Assembly (NCBI GenBank): GCA_024734495.1
Contig: JALMQS010000409.1
Span: forward strand, 434,305 to 498,304
Source: Forficula auricularia
Taxonomy: Eukaryota; Arthropoda; Insecta; Dermaptera; Forficulidae
Direction of reading: 5' to 3'
DNA: 64,000 nt
How positions within the stretch are numbered: the stretch's first letter is position 1; each line of letters begins with the position of its first letter. The position numbers and the translations under genes are program-made. Shown piece by piece: positions 40,681-50,784 of the stretch. The notes below the pieces were generated by a model. The model made no database searches. It saw only the letters and a list, made by a program, of their open reading frames with translations, and was not told where the DNA came from.

Positions 40681-41110
40681 ATCGAACTAAATGAGATACA
40701 AACTTGAAATTTACAAATAGTATATGTACATATTCATTTTCCCCGAAATCAAAAATCGTATTATAATTTTAATAGAATGATTATCTTAGGGAGTGTTGAG
40801 TTTTTCGTGGGGTCAAAAATAATAAATATTTTTTATAATAGATTGTGAAGTAGTGCTATAAAGATCTCGTTAAGTAACATCATACTATTTTTTTAATTTA
40901 ATTTACTATAAAATACCGGTTTGAGAGAGACCCAAAGTAACAATTTTCAGATAATTTTTGTACCTATCGGCTTTCAGAAATTGGTAAACTTAAAATTCAG
41001 ATAAAATTCCTCTAATTCCCTCATTCTCTTTTTAACAACTATAAATAAGAACACATTTATACCGGAAGTATTTTGGAAGGTATAAGTTACGTAGCCTTCG
41101 GTAAGTAAGT
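40681..41110 (-). repeat. N-family dispersed repeat (minus)
   Basis: On the minus strand it reads like the 59360-59870 and 44431-44925 copies: TCCAAAATACTT, GAGAATGAGGGAATTAGAG, TGAAAGCCGATAGGTAC. A second minus copy is at 49590-49950. Confidence 0.55.
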
Positions 41111-41489
41111 CTGATTTGAACTTGGCAACCTTTACTGAGAGAAATTAATTCAGGCCTTTTTAAATCATTTTAGGGGTAGAATATGTCCACAGTATACCAT
41201 GTTTGTCATAGAAGGCGACTAAAAGGGGTTGGACAATATCACTATGTGAACATTTTCCCCAGCTGCGAAAGCAATGCATCACTACGGAACCGGATGGATT
41301 TCATGAAATAGCACTTATCACTTTGAATATAGAAAAAGATTCCCCGAAAGTAGGAAATCAACATTGGTAGTGGATTTGTAAAACTCCATATTTGGTTAAA
41401 TAAAATTTATTTTGACACAATAAATCGAATTTCTATCAATTTACTTTGTGGATGCTAATCCCTTCTTTATATATATATATATATATATA
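41111..41489. other. Unassigned DNA; possible LINE 5'-end fragment
   Basis: 41190-41245 (GTATACCATGTTTGTC, GAAGGCGACTAAAAGGGG) resembles a sequence often found upstream of arthropod LINE ORFs; this is from memory and unverified. An (AT)n run lies at 41467-41488. Confidence 0.3.
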
Positions 41490-41820
41490 GTAAAAAACTC
41501 CGTTTCACTAAACGCCTTTGAGGCAACTAGAATTTTCTGATGTTGGTTGAGTTTGGTTCAAAGATCTAGAATCTTCATTTTTGGACCTTTCGTCTTATTT
41601 TGGGTGTTTATTTTCAAAATTTTTAAACGAAGATCTTATACAACTTTGCTTCTAATTTTTGAAGTTTCCGTTTTAAAAATTTTGAAAATAAACACCCAAA
41701 ATGAGACGGAAGGTCAACAATGAAGATTCTAAACCTTTGAACCAAACTCAACCAACATCAGAAAACTCTAGTTGCCACACAGGTATTCAGTGAAATGCGT
41801 TTTAACTAGTAAGAACCCGT
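41490..41820. repeat. Fold-back element with ~125-base arms
   Basis: ATTTTCTGATGTTGGTTGAG (41533) to TGTTTATTTTCAAAATTTTTAAA (about 41625) is answered by its complement at 41672-41770, around a ~45-base centre. It has no hammerhead core. Confidence 0.8.
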
Positions 41821-42139
41821 TATTACTAAAAACGGATTTTTATTGCAACATATATATATAAAACAATTTTTTACTTTTATTATACTTAGATTACACAAAT
41901 AAATTTGTTTCTCGATGTACGCCTACGAGGCAGGCATAATATTGAATTCACTTGATTTTTTTTCCTTTTGCTCTATCTGTATAATAATAATTGAATGACG
42001 AAGATAGGGGCGGGATTTCAGAAGATAATGTTAATATAAATTAAAAAAAGGAAAATTGTTTATGTGAATGTGCCAAATATTTTTGAAATTTATGTTTCTG
42101 ATGATCTTCTATGGTAACGGTAAATTTAGACAAATGTGT
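41821..42139. other. AT-rich DNA, nothing recognised
   Basis: No ORF or repeat match. Confidence 0.4.
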
Positions 42140-42212
42140 GACGTGACTATTTGAAGCCCTGAAGAAGTCGGAAAAGTCGGCGAAACGTTTGCTGATAAAT
42201 AAATAGGTCACA
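42140..42212 (+). ncRNA. Hammerhead-like motif, family E
   Basis: CTGAAGA (42159-42165), extra A, a GTCGG/TCGGC hairpin (42167-42181, two G-U pairs), GAAA (42182-42185), then CGTT. Outer flanks TGTGTGAC and ACTATTT pair with AAATAGGTCACACA downstream, although the positions next to the core do not pair well. It is less convincing than families A-D. Confidence 0.4.
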
Positions 42213-42309
42213 CATAAAAACTTGTCCTTATTTTCCTATTCTCAATTTTCAAATTAATACAAATTAGGAACGGAAATGATAATAATAACAATGTTTAGTA
42301 ATTTTGTTA

Positions 42310-42515
42310 AGGGAGAATGGTGTGGGTTCTTGGTGAAACATTTTAAATAAAGTAAATAAAATTTTGAAAAATTTAAGAAACTTTTTAAAATTTAAAATAT
42401 AAAATACTAGGTAGTTTTTACAAAAATATTCAAAATATTTTTGTGAAACTCTACCTAGTATTTTAAATTTTATAAATGTTTCTAAAATATTTCAAAATTT
42501 TCTTTACTTTAATGT
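42310..42515. repeat. Fold-back related to family B
   Basis: GGTGTGGGTTCTTGGTGAAAC then AAATTTAAAATATAAAATACTAGGTAG is answered by CTACCTAGTATTTTAAATTTTATAA at 42459 and beyond, meeting around 42428. The apex has no CTGANGA core. Confidence 0.7.
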
Positions 42516-42795
42516 TTAGTAATTTCATGCGCATCGATGCTTATATTCTTTGTTTCAATTTGATATCCATATTTGATTTCGCAACCGAGCTCAGTATGGT
42601 AAATTAAAAATTGAAATTGACGAAGAAGACATTTTAATTCATATCATGGATTCATAAATAAATGGATTTCAATATTTAAATAAGATTCCCATTCAATAAA
42701 TCAAATATTTGTTAACGAAATTTAGGTGGCGAATTCCCTAATCCGATTCTAATTCTCTCATTCCATCCTTCCCAGAGGCATGATTGGTTAATTAC

Positions 42796-43023
42796 TTAAA
42801 AATCCTCCTGCTGCTCCTCTTGCGTGTTCCCTGAACAGAAATTTGAAAATAATCCAATCAGCGCGCCAATTGAAGCGCCTCTGGTGCGCTGTGCGCAGGG
42901 GTGTCGAAGTTGTTGCTTAGGGGTGGTCGTTAGCTTTATCGATCTCTTCGGGGTCGCCCTCGCTTTCGAGTCCCGGTGCCGATAAAACTCCAGCACACCA
43001 CTCTGCGAGCCGGCAGCCGCCAT
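42796..43023 (-). CDS. Candidate divergent coding region, unknown protein
   Basis: From ATG (43023) in context CCAGCATGG the minus strand is open for 75 codons to 42796: MAAAGSQSGVLEFYRHRD, then a basic stretch (KARATPKRSIKL), and an acidic/glutamine end (QEEQQEDF). An in-frame ATG upstream (43056) is less likely. No domain is recognised and no splice donor stands out. It may be 5' UTR of a transcript. Confidence 0.2.
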   Translation of the reverse strand: MAAAGSQSGVLEFYRHRDSKARATPKRSIKLTTTPKQQLRHPCAQRTRGASIGALIGLFSNFCSGNTQEEQQEDF

Positions 43024-43267
43024 GCTGGCAACAACCCCGAACCATAACAACAACAATAACAGACACGGTGATCACACCACGTTGTTTGCCTGAACAGGTG
43101 TTGTCAGTGGGTTGTTTTGTGTTTGCGTTTGCGTGTGCGTGTGCGTGAGTGCATGTGTGTGTGTCGCCGTGGCGGACGCACACGATCCTCTCGTCAAGGT
43201 CCAGATCGCGAGCGGCGCCCGCGAAGTTGAGGCCGTCGTCTGGAGGCGCCGAAGAACGGGCAAAGTC

Positions 43268-43313
43268 ATGAGCGAGCCGGACCCCGAGGTCGACGATGTC
43301 GCCTTCCTTACGG
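43268..43313 (+). CDS. Candidate short first coding exon, unknown protein
   Basis: ATG at 43268 (AAAGTCATG) opens MSEPDPEVDDVAFLT and runs into a donor-like GG followed by GTATGC, exon end 43313, giving 15 codons plus one base. The frame is open upstream to 43112 only through low-complexity sequence, so this ATG is the best start. Short acidic N-termini in first exons are common. Evidence is limited to composition and one splice-like site. Confidence 0.25.
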
Positions 43314-43360
43314 GTATGCCTGCCCACGTGTGTTTCCGCAATTTTTTCTCTCTTTCTCAC

Positions 43361-43697
43361 CTAGGTAGCAGCTGGTATATGTGTATGCTGCAGCCAGATC
43401 TGTCGCGGATGCTACCACGCTTCCTGAGGATTTCGCTTTGTTTTCATGTTCCTACTATTCATTTCGGGGTTTGTTTTTCTTGTTCGTTTCCAATTCGAGT
43501 TTTTATGGAAACGGTGAGTGTTTTGAAGCATCCCAAGATTCAAAAACAAACAAATTGAATCGGATTTATTTACTTTGGGCAAACAATAATATTTGCTCAA
43601 ACGAACCTGTACTATTTACTTTTTTTCTCATTTCATTGTAGATTCTCATTTTTGAATTAAACTTATTGATTAAAAACTATTTTGTTTAAATTAAATA
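43361..43697. other. AT-rich DNA; partial N-family sequence
   Basis: 43540-43660 (AAACAAATTGAATCGGATT, TTTCTCATTTTTGAATTAAAC) recurs near 44335 and 45640, so it belongs to the repeat cluster that follows. Confidence 0.45.
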
Positions 43698-44330
43698 AAG
43701 CGACCAAATGCGTGGCAGATCGCGTACTTTATAATTCACAAAATTCTGGATATATTAAGTTCGTTTTTTTTTTACACGCTTTATATTAGCTTCACCTATA
43801 TGTATGTATGTATTTATCTATGAATGTATCAATGTGACTTTTGTTCTACAAACATTTCTCTTAAAAATAATTCAGACTAAAAAGTAAAAAAATAAATTAT
43901 ATTTTAAAAAAACTAAAAAACTACGCTTCTAAAAAGTACAAAATAATGTAATACTTAATCAAAAAGCATGGGGCACTTTGTCGAAATTAATTAAAAGTAC
44001 ATGTTTCTGCGCCCCACACTTTTTGATTAAGTATTACATTATTTTGTACTTTTTAGAAGCGTGTTTATTAGTTTTTTTTTTTAATATAATTTATTTTATT
44101 TGTCGTTAATAAGGAGAGAATGAGTTGAATTAATGGCCCTTATCCATAATTTTAAATTAAACTGTTTCTAAATCACCTCAAAACGGCCAATTTGGAGCTC
44201 TCTCACAACTATTATAGGTATTTACCTAACATCTAATTTTCAAGTTTTTTGTTTAGATCTGACAGACTGAGAGACAGTCAAACATTGTAACGACACTAAA
44301 AGTGTACTGTTTTGCCTGTTAAAAGGAACA
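43698..44330 (+). repeat. N-family dispersed repeat with nested palindrome
   Basis: It starts GCGACCAAATGCGTGGCAG and ends near GAGAGACAGTCAAACATTG and GTACTGTTTTGCC. This matches 44431-44925 (GCCAAATGCGAGTCGG to GACAGACAGAGAGACATTG) and 59360-59870. A palindrome is inserted at 43895-44090. Confidence 0.6.
43895..44090. repeat. Palindrome, ~75-base arms
   Basis: CTACGCTTCTAAAAAGTACAAA to TTTTTGATTAAG arms (43920-43965 and 44015-44062) are perfect complements around GGGGCAC/GCGCCCC. AAAAAACTAA and TTAGTTTTTT extend them outward. Confidence 0.85.
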
Positions 44331-44430
44331 TTAAAAACAAACAAATTGAATGGGATTATTTACTTGAGACAAATAACAATATTTGCACATAGAAATCTAT
44401 AGCTAGGTACTACTATTAAAATTATTATAA

Positions 44431-44925
44431 ATAACTCGGCCAAATGCGAGTCGGAACTTAGAAGATATCAAATTCATTGTTTTTTATAAGAAGGGATTGA
44501 ATTAATGGAACGTATTCATAATTTCAAATTAAGCCGTTTCTAAATGCCGACAGGTACAAAAATCACCTAAAAAACCGTCAACGGCTCTCTCCCACCATAA
44601 TTTTAAAATGAAATAAATCAATAAAAACAAAAATTGAACCTAATTCTATTTAAATAAATCTAAACAGGGATACCTCAAAATGTATGAATAATGAAACAAT
44701 ATTTTTTTATCTTTGACCCCACAATAAAATTCTACCCTCTCCGAATTAATGATGATATTACAATTTTAATAAAAAATTTGATTTCCGGTCAAATCACTAG
44801 ATATAACATCTAAATTTCAAGTTTTTGGTTTACGAGCTACAATGATTTGACCAAGGGACAGACAGACAGAGAGACATTGTATCGACACTAATAGGGTCCT
44901 GTTTTACTTTTTAAGAGGAACCCAA
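44431..44925 (+). repeat. N-family dispersed repeat
   Basis: Begins GGCCAAATGCGAGTCGG; ends with GACAGACAGACAGAGAGACATTG-like sequence and GGGTCCTGTTTTACTTTTTA. Non-coding. Confidence 0.65.
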
Positions 44926-45084
44926 AAAAACAAATAAATTATAGTTATGGGATTATTTACTTAATCCGTCAAATAACAATACTCGTATTTGCATATATAC
45001 GAACCTACCTGTAGCACAATGTTTCAAACTATATAGCAACTATACTCAAAATCTATATAGGGACAATATAGTTACATGAATATT

Positions 45085-45595
45085 GTAAGAGTTCGTGGCT
45101 GTGATGAAACTGTACTAGATGAAGGAGGAGGTATCAGTCAAATGAATCACTGGGTTCAATAAAACACCTTTAATGAGACGTTTCGGCCTGGTACATTCAG
45201 TATCTCGTCAAATTCTATTGGAGTTATACCACTGTGGCGTGGTACACTATATCTGGGTAACCAGCCTTGTCAAAATAAACAAATCTTTTAGCTTCTGCAG
45301 ATTATAACGATGCTGGACCCAAGAGTTTCAGGGCTGAAAGTCAAATTCATTCTGCAACTTTGGGTCCAGGCACGTTATAAGTTTACATGAAGCTAAAAGA
45401 AATTCCTTTTATTTTTGACAAGGCTTGGTTCGATCACATATGTGTACTGCATTTTGTGTGGCGCTTAATTGACTGAAGATGGCCAAATAAAATTCAGGCC
45501 GAAACGTCTCATTAAAGGTGTTTTATTGAACCCAGTGATTCCATTCTTTGGCTGATACCTCCTCCGTCATCTAGTACACCATAGTTACTATATGA
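45085..45595. repeat. Palindromic element, family C (hammerhead-bearing)
   Basis: GTACTAGATGAAGGAGGAGG... and ...CCTCCTCCGTCATCTAGTAC bound arms of ~200 bases. The inner parts (TTTTAGCTTC, GATGCTGGACCCAAGAG and inverses) also pair. The right arm carries a well-formed ribozyme-like motif; the left has GAAACGTC but a poor CTGANGA equivalent. Confidence 0.8.
45463..45518 (+). ncRNA. Hammerhead-like motif, family C
   Basis: CTGAAGA (45473-45479), extra T, GGCC/GGCC hairpin with a 12-base loop (45481-45500), GAAA (45501-45504), C, and cleavage triplet GTC (45506-45508). Stem I pairs 6 of 8 positions between 45465-45472 and 45509-45516. The sequence is unrelated to families A and B apart from the core. 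Confidence 0.55.
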
Positions 45596-45618
45596 GGCGA
45601 AACATTGTGGTACTAGGG

Positions 45619-46285
45619 TATATTTATAGTTCTTTTTTTATTTCATTTTAGTTTCTCATTTTTGAATTAACATTTAAAAAAAAAAAAACTATTTTAAAAA
45701 AGCCGACCAACTGCATGTCAAAAAAAAATTTCAACACTTAAAATTTTTGTTTTTCAGATGTTATTTTTCTAAGTTGGAGGTAAAAATTGATAATTTCAAG
45801 ATTTGTTACGGTTCTTGCGCTTTGTTACGCTTTCAAATAATAAATAAATGAATCCCAGGATCATGTCTTAATTTAAATGTCCCTTGTATAGTGCAGCAGG
45901 GGTAAAATTCAATAGTGGAAATACAACTATCCTAAGTCTTTTAGGAAATCCAGACATTTTCGAAAATTTATTCGGGTTCTTAAATCAAAAAGGACTCCTT
46001 AATTGAATTTACTCGTATTATAACACTTCACAATAACCAATAGCAGGTTACCTTTAGCTCTGTAATATTAATTTATTGAATACTATTCGAACTCTTTGAC
46101 GTAAAGAAACGGACAGATGGATAAGAACTGATGAAAAAAACACAGATAGAGATGCGTGATTGAATGGATAAATAAGTTTTCTGAGGCGCTAATGACCACA
46201 GAAATCGGCCCTTAAAAATAAAAGATTATATTTTCTAATTTGAATATATAATATTTGTAATATTAAAATATTATATATAAAATAA
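45619..46285. other. Further N-family fragment, then unassigned DNA
   Basis: 45640-45725 repeats TTCTCATTTTTGAATTAAC and GCCGACCAACTGCATGTC. The remainder to 46285 is AT-rich and unassigned. Confidence 0.45.
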
Positions 46286-46289
46286 TATT

Positions 46290-46570
46290 ATGAGTAATGG
46301 AATGAAATGAGGTAATAAAAAATGTTCTGCTTATTTCCAGTAGGTAATATTATTTTATTCTAGTAATTATATTCCAATTATTTCGAGGACTTGCAGCACC
46401 TTCTTCATCAGAGGATACTGTAAAATTGGTAATGGCGAGTTTTAATTGTTTTAAGAGTTCTTTAAATGTTATTTATTGGTGATAAATAATAATTACAAGT
46501 ACTCACCCACTTGCTCTCTAATGTGCCAACTTCATCAGTTCAGACAAACAGAATGAAAACAGCTTAATAA
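46290..46570. repeat. ~270-bp dispersed repeat, family D (hammerhead-bearing), copy 1
   Basis: Shares AATGAAATGAG, ATGTTCTGCTTATTT, TTATATTCCAATTATTTCGAGG, AATGTGCCAACTTCATCAG and more with 49325-49580 in the same orientation. Not palindromic as a whole. Confidence 0.75.
46369..46418 (-). ncRNA. Hammerhead-like motif, family D
   Basis: On the minus strand: CTGATGA (complement of 46405-46411), extra A, an imperfect ~6-bp stem II with one mismatch, GAAA, a minimal stem III and triplet ATT. Stem I pairs 6 of 7 positions, two of them G-U. The other copy (49400-49448) has the first core C changed to A. Confidence 0.5.
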
Positions 46571-46703
46571 AAAAATATTATAGTAATAATATTCTAAAAG
46601 GTAATCACAATTATGAAACTTTACATCAATAATATACTACAAACAATGAAGACCCAATCTTTTTAATGAAAACTTCAATATGGCATTTAATTTAATTTTA
46701 TTA

Positions 46704-46934
46704 GGGGCCATAAAACATAAAATACGTCACGCGAAATTTCGCCTTTTTGGACCCCATCCTTTCGCCACACTACGTCTCATTTTCTGAACCCTCCTAACAA
46801 ATATATCGGCATGAAAGCTAGAACCCCCTATAATAAAATTAATAAAAAACAAGTTAAGAATCTCAATCCCTTCCCCCTTGTCAAATATCATCACGATAAG
46901 CAACACCCCACCCCCCTATTTTATGAGTGGCCCC
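46704..46934. mobile_element. PIF/Harbinger-like MITE
   Basis: GGGGCCATAAAA and TTTTATGAGTGGCCCC ends are flanked by TTA on both sides, the 3-base duplication of PIF/Harbinger. The interior AAATACGTCACGCGAAATTT and CCTTTTTGGACCCC resemble a MITE type common in insects. Confidence 0.6.
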
Positions 46935-47600
46935 TTATATGATTTATTTCTTATTATCAATAATAATCAATAAAGGAATCAGTCAAGGGAAAACTTTTAA
47001 CAATTATCTAAAATCATATAAATTCATATTCGCTCATTAAATAACCCATATGAATCATATAGTTCACGGTATTTTTCAGGTTTTGCTGTAGATACCATGA
47101 TTCTTTAAAGTACCTTTTAGCAGAGATTCCTACAGGGGGGGAGCCTAAGACGCAGTCCTGTGGAGGGGTTGAAAATTGTTGCATTTTAGCATTATATCTA
47201 TGCTAAAAATAAAAAGGGTCAAGTTTTAAACAAAACAATTATAAAAAGTTATAATAATTAATAAAAAGCTTTTCTATTGTTTAGAGAATAAAATGGGGGA
47301 GGGGTTCCTTTCTCGAAACGGGGGGCGGGGCACCTCTGCTTTTAGTTAGTTATTCTCAGAATGTAGGATTTGAAAATTTTAAAATCTAAAATTGTGACAT
47401 TCCACCCACCCTTGCGTGTTGTGGCAAGGTTGTCAAATTATCGTTACTTATGTATTCATAAATTTTCTTCCAATGGCGGGCTGTAGTACCAATATACATT
47501 TTATCTCAATCTACTAGTATAACATGTAATCTTGTAAATCTACATTGGGCTGTTGGATTTTATCTATCTTATTTATTACTTTACCATTCAGGGTATGATC
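46935..47600. other. AT-rich DNA, nothing recognised
   Basis: No gene. Short G-rich tracts near 47138 and 47290. Confidence 0.4.
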
Positions 47601-47604
47601 AGGT

Positions 47605-48280
47605 ATTGTAATCGTGCATGAAAGTGTTTTTTTTGTTTCTTTTTTTCAAAATATCTCAAAAATGGCTGAAACTATTATGATAAAAAAAATTGGGCCAAAC
47701 CATGGCATTTCAGTCTACAAAAAAGATCTAATAAATGAACATAAAAAAATTATATTTTTTCGAGATAATAACTGTTTTGTCAAAATGTCTGTTAGTCTGG
47801 TTAGTCTGTGCGTTACCAAATTATGTGGACAAACTAGCTCAAAAACTAGTGTGAATATCAAAATCAAATTTCACACGTAGTTATGGTGCATTGAGATTAA
47901 GAGCTGATTAGATTTTGGTGCATATCGACCCAAAATTAAGGGGAAGGGGAGGGGGATTAAAATTTAAAATTATAATATTTTCAAGCTAAAAAACAAGACA
48001 AATGAAATATACTGTAAAATGAACCTATAATTACGAAAAAATGTTTTTTTGGCGCCAAAATTAAGGGGGGGGGGGGGGGGGTTAAAAAATAAAAGACTAT
48101 GCCATTGAGAAAACTCAACCAACTTTTGTATACATAATCAGTGGGCCCCTAGAACACTAAAAATGCAAAAACATACCCCAAAATAGGTAGGGGATCAAAA
48201 ATGAAAATCTAGGCCCTTGTATCAAACTCAACCAGAAGTGTATATTAAATCAGTATACACATCAGAACGTGTCAATTTAT
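47605..48280 (+). mobile_element. W-family half element (right half)
   Basis: AAATATCTCAAAAATGGCTGA, GTCAAAATGTCTGTTAGTC, GTGCATTGAGATTAAGAGCTG, a G18 run at 48066, two AAACTCAACC-type units and AGAACGTGTCAATTTATT follow the order of the right arm of 39172-40130. The 88-codon frame 47614-47880 is repeat-derived. Confidence 0.7.
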
Positions 48281-49044
48281 TATTAAATATGTAAGACGTA
48301 ACATAATTTGTTCTTTTTATTTTGAACATCCCAAATATTTAATCATAAATATTTATGAAATTTTCCAATTAGGGATTATTGGCAACCCTCCACGTATTCC
48401 CGAAATAGCTTCTTTTGTGTTTGTGAAAGGGGTAGAATGAATTGAGCGCCCTTCTTCATTCATCCGTTTTTAACGCGTTGAATAAATGATAGCCATCGAG
48501 AATGGCCTTCAACTTTGCCCCTGGTCTCTGATTAAAAGTTCCTATCTCGGTCTCTCTCACTTTAATTTCCGACAATGCGGGGGTGGTAAAAGAATTTCTT
48601 TATTATTATTGATTACTTATAATAAAAATTAATATAAATGTTGATTTGAATAAAATTTTATTACTTTCAAGATTTGGTAATGCCATGATTTCCTATAGTT
48701 AAAAAAATTTAAATTTACTTAAATAAACCATGAGTTTTCTTTTTTAATCCGATATGTTGAATTCCAATAAATATACTTATATATGTATATTTTGGAATAA
48801 AAAAAGTACGACTCTAATTATACATCTACTATAATTTCCGCTTTTTCGAAAAACGGAAATTAAAAAATAGATAAATCAATGAAATATTTTCTTTTTTTCT
48901 TTTAAAGTTCTGTTCAAAAGTACAACCAGAACCCTAGGTATTAGTATAAATATAATATCTCTACGCCCGTCAGAGCTGTGTAGTTACTAAATAAGATACA
49001 AACTTGAAATTTACAAGTGTAATTTATTTAAAATATTAAATAAA
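48281..49044. other. Unassigned DNA
   Basis: 48400-48600 is a little less AT-rich and matches no repeat here. No ORF or splice signal stands out. Confidence 0.4.
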
Positions 49045-49225
49045 TTTATTAAACCAATTATTTTACATGAATTAATGTATACATTGTATTTGAGCTTCGA
49101 CTTCGGAGATTCTCTCTTCTCCACCATCGACTGTCCTTGATCATCTTTTTAGTCCTTATTTTTAGTAAGAGGAAAAAACTAATTAAATAAAAAACCTCTT
49201 TTCCGATAATTATTCCTTCTCCCCC
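49045..49225 (+). repeat. Dispersed single unit of the 23858 tandem repeat
   Basis: TTTATTAAACCAATTATTTTAC, CTCCACCATCGACTGTCC, AAGAGG...CCTCTTTTCCGATAATTATT, ending in poly-C at 49220. It most resembles unit 1 of the array. Confidence 0.85.
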
Positions 49226-49274
49226 CCCCCCTATATTTTACAAGTGTAATATAATATTATAGTTAAATTGAAAG

Positions 49275-49330
49275 TTTTTTTGTGCCGAGGGTAGGTGAAT
49301 TTTTATATATTGAAGGAGACAATAATATTA
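49275..49330. repeat. GCCGAGAGTAGCAG-family single arm
   Basis: GCCGAGGGTAGGTG and TATATTGAAGGAGACAATAA at 49282-49327. It abuts the second family D copy. Confidence 0.6.
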
Positions 49331-49580
49331 AAGTATTTGAATGAAATGAGTTATTAAATGTTCTGCTTATTTTCAGTAATATTATTTTATCCTAGTAGTT
49401 ATATTCCAATTATTTCGAGGACTCCAGCACCTTTTCATCATAGGATACTATAAAATTGGTAATAGTGAGTTTTAATTGGTGTAAAAGATCTTTGAATGTC
49501 ATTTTTTTGTGTTAAATAATAAATTACAAGATACTTAGCCACTTGTTGTTCACTAATGTGACAACTTTATCAGTTCAGAC
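49331..49580. repeat. Family D dispersed repeat, copy 2
   Basis: Second copy of 46290-46570. The ribozyme-like motif (complement of 49400-49448) has ATGATGA in place of CTGATGA, so it should be inactive. Confidence 0.7.
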
Positions 49581-49589
49581 TTTAATAAA

Positions 49590-49950
49590 TCATGAGTTTA
49601 TGTGTAGGCATTTATTTTCCCCGAAATCAAAAGTCGTATTAATATTTCAATTAAATATTATTCGAGTCGAATTTTTCAAGGGGTCAAAAATAAAAAAATA
49701 TTTTTTATCAGTGGTGTTAGTTATATCTGTAACATCTCTTTAAATAGAATTAGGCTATTTGTGTAACTTAATTAACTTTAAAATAAGGGTGTGGATATTT
49801 TTAGGGAATTTTTTACATGATGGCGTTCAGAAATAGATTTTGAAAAATTCAAAAATTCGTTCATTCTCTCTTTATCAATGACAAATAAGAACGAGTTTGA
49901 TATCTCAAGTATTTTAGAAATTATAAGGAGTCCGACTTGCCCTTATCTTG
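49590..49950 (-). repeat. N-family dispersed repeat (minus)
   Basis: The minus strand reads AAGTCGGACTCC, TGAGATATCAAACTCGTTC and TAAAGAGAGAATGAACG, matching 59400-59480 and 44450. Confidence 0.55.
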
Positions 49951-50333
49951 ATGATTTTTCCAGAATTAATCCTGATCGTATAACAATTCTTACTACATCA
50001 TCATACTTAATACTGACTTCAAATTTTGTATAAAATATAATGATATAACTTCCTTATTCTTCTTATCAATCTTATATCTTAAAAAAGAAAGAAAAATCTT
50101 CTTAATTTTTGAAAAAATTATTATTATCAATACATGTTTAAGGCCTAGTCGAACCCATCTTCAGTTAACACAAACACTTTTTCCTTTACATAATTCTTTT
50201 AGGTATATATCACAACTTGTACAAACATATCGGAAGAGAAGTACAAAAATGAAAGGAAAGAGACAAACCAATTTATTAATAAAACTTAAATGTAACATCT
50301 TTGACATTTATATGTATAAATTTACATACATAT
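49951..50333. other. AT-rich DNA, nothing recognised
   Basis: No feature noted. Confidence 0.4.
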
Positions 50334-50784
50334 ACAATCGACTCGATAATTCGAAATCCAGAGGAGTACAAGAAAAATTCGAAATATCAAAGAAGTTTGA
50401 ATTATCAGGAGGAAAGAAAAAAAATTCGAATTATTAAGAGTTTTTAATATATTTTTGAAAATATGTATGACTTACCATACATACATTTTTATATATAGCC
50501 TCAAATAAAAAAGTAAAAATAATGAAAACGACAAAAAAGAACAAAAAATTACAAATGTGTTAACATTGCAATAGATAATAACATACCTACTTAAAAACAA
50601 AATCGAATTATAAAGAGAGGAAGTGGGCTAGTTCGAATTATAGAGTTTTCTCTCCCCCTCTTGTTAAGAAAAGGATTTCGAGTTATCGAGCGTATCAAAA
50701 TACATAGCATTTTTTCGATTTGCCGAAGTTAACAGCTGAAGAGTTCGAATTATCCGAAAAATTCGAATTATCGAGAAACGACTG
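50334..50784. mobile_element. pogo/Tigger-like MITE, copy 3
   Basis: CAATCGACTCGATAATTCG and the complement of CAGTCGTTTCTCGATAATTC flank an interior shared with 20151-20628 (AAATATGTATGAC, GAAAACGACAAAAAAGAAC, CTCTTGTTAAG). TA follows the right end. The 62-codon frame across the left end is spurious. Confidence 0.75.

Larger units (their letters stand above)
42780..43360. promoter_or_regulatory. CpG-rich island, possible divergent host promoter
   Basis: The second GC/CpG-rich, repeat-free block of the window. CCAATCAGCGCG (42853) resembles a CCAAT-box context, and a (TG)n/GCGTGT tract occupies ~43112-43162. Candidate start codons point both ways: ATG on minus at 43021-43023 (MAAAGSQSGVLEFYRHRD) and on plus at 43268 (MSEPDPEVDDVAFL). 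The arrangement suggests a bidirectional promoter, but open frames are expected by chance in such composition. Confidence 0.35.
45008..45618. mobile_element. TA-flanked MITE expanded by a nested palindrome
   Basis: The ends match the 33461 MITE (GTAGCACAATGTTTC left; GAAACATTGTGGTAC right) with TA on both sides. Its centre is replaced by a ~500-base family C palindrome (about 45085-45595). Confidence 0.8.

Noticed and set aside
42917..43558. Long overlapping open frames (147 and 148 codons) through the (TG)n tract
   Set aside because: They translate a dinucleotide repeat into CVCVCV or THTHTH runs. Only the short starts outside it were kept, at low confidence.
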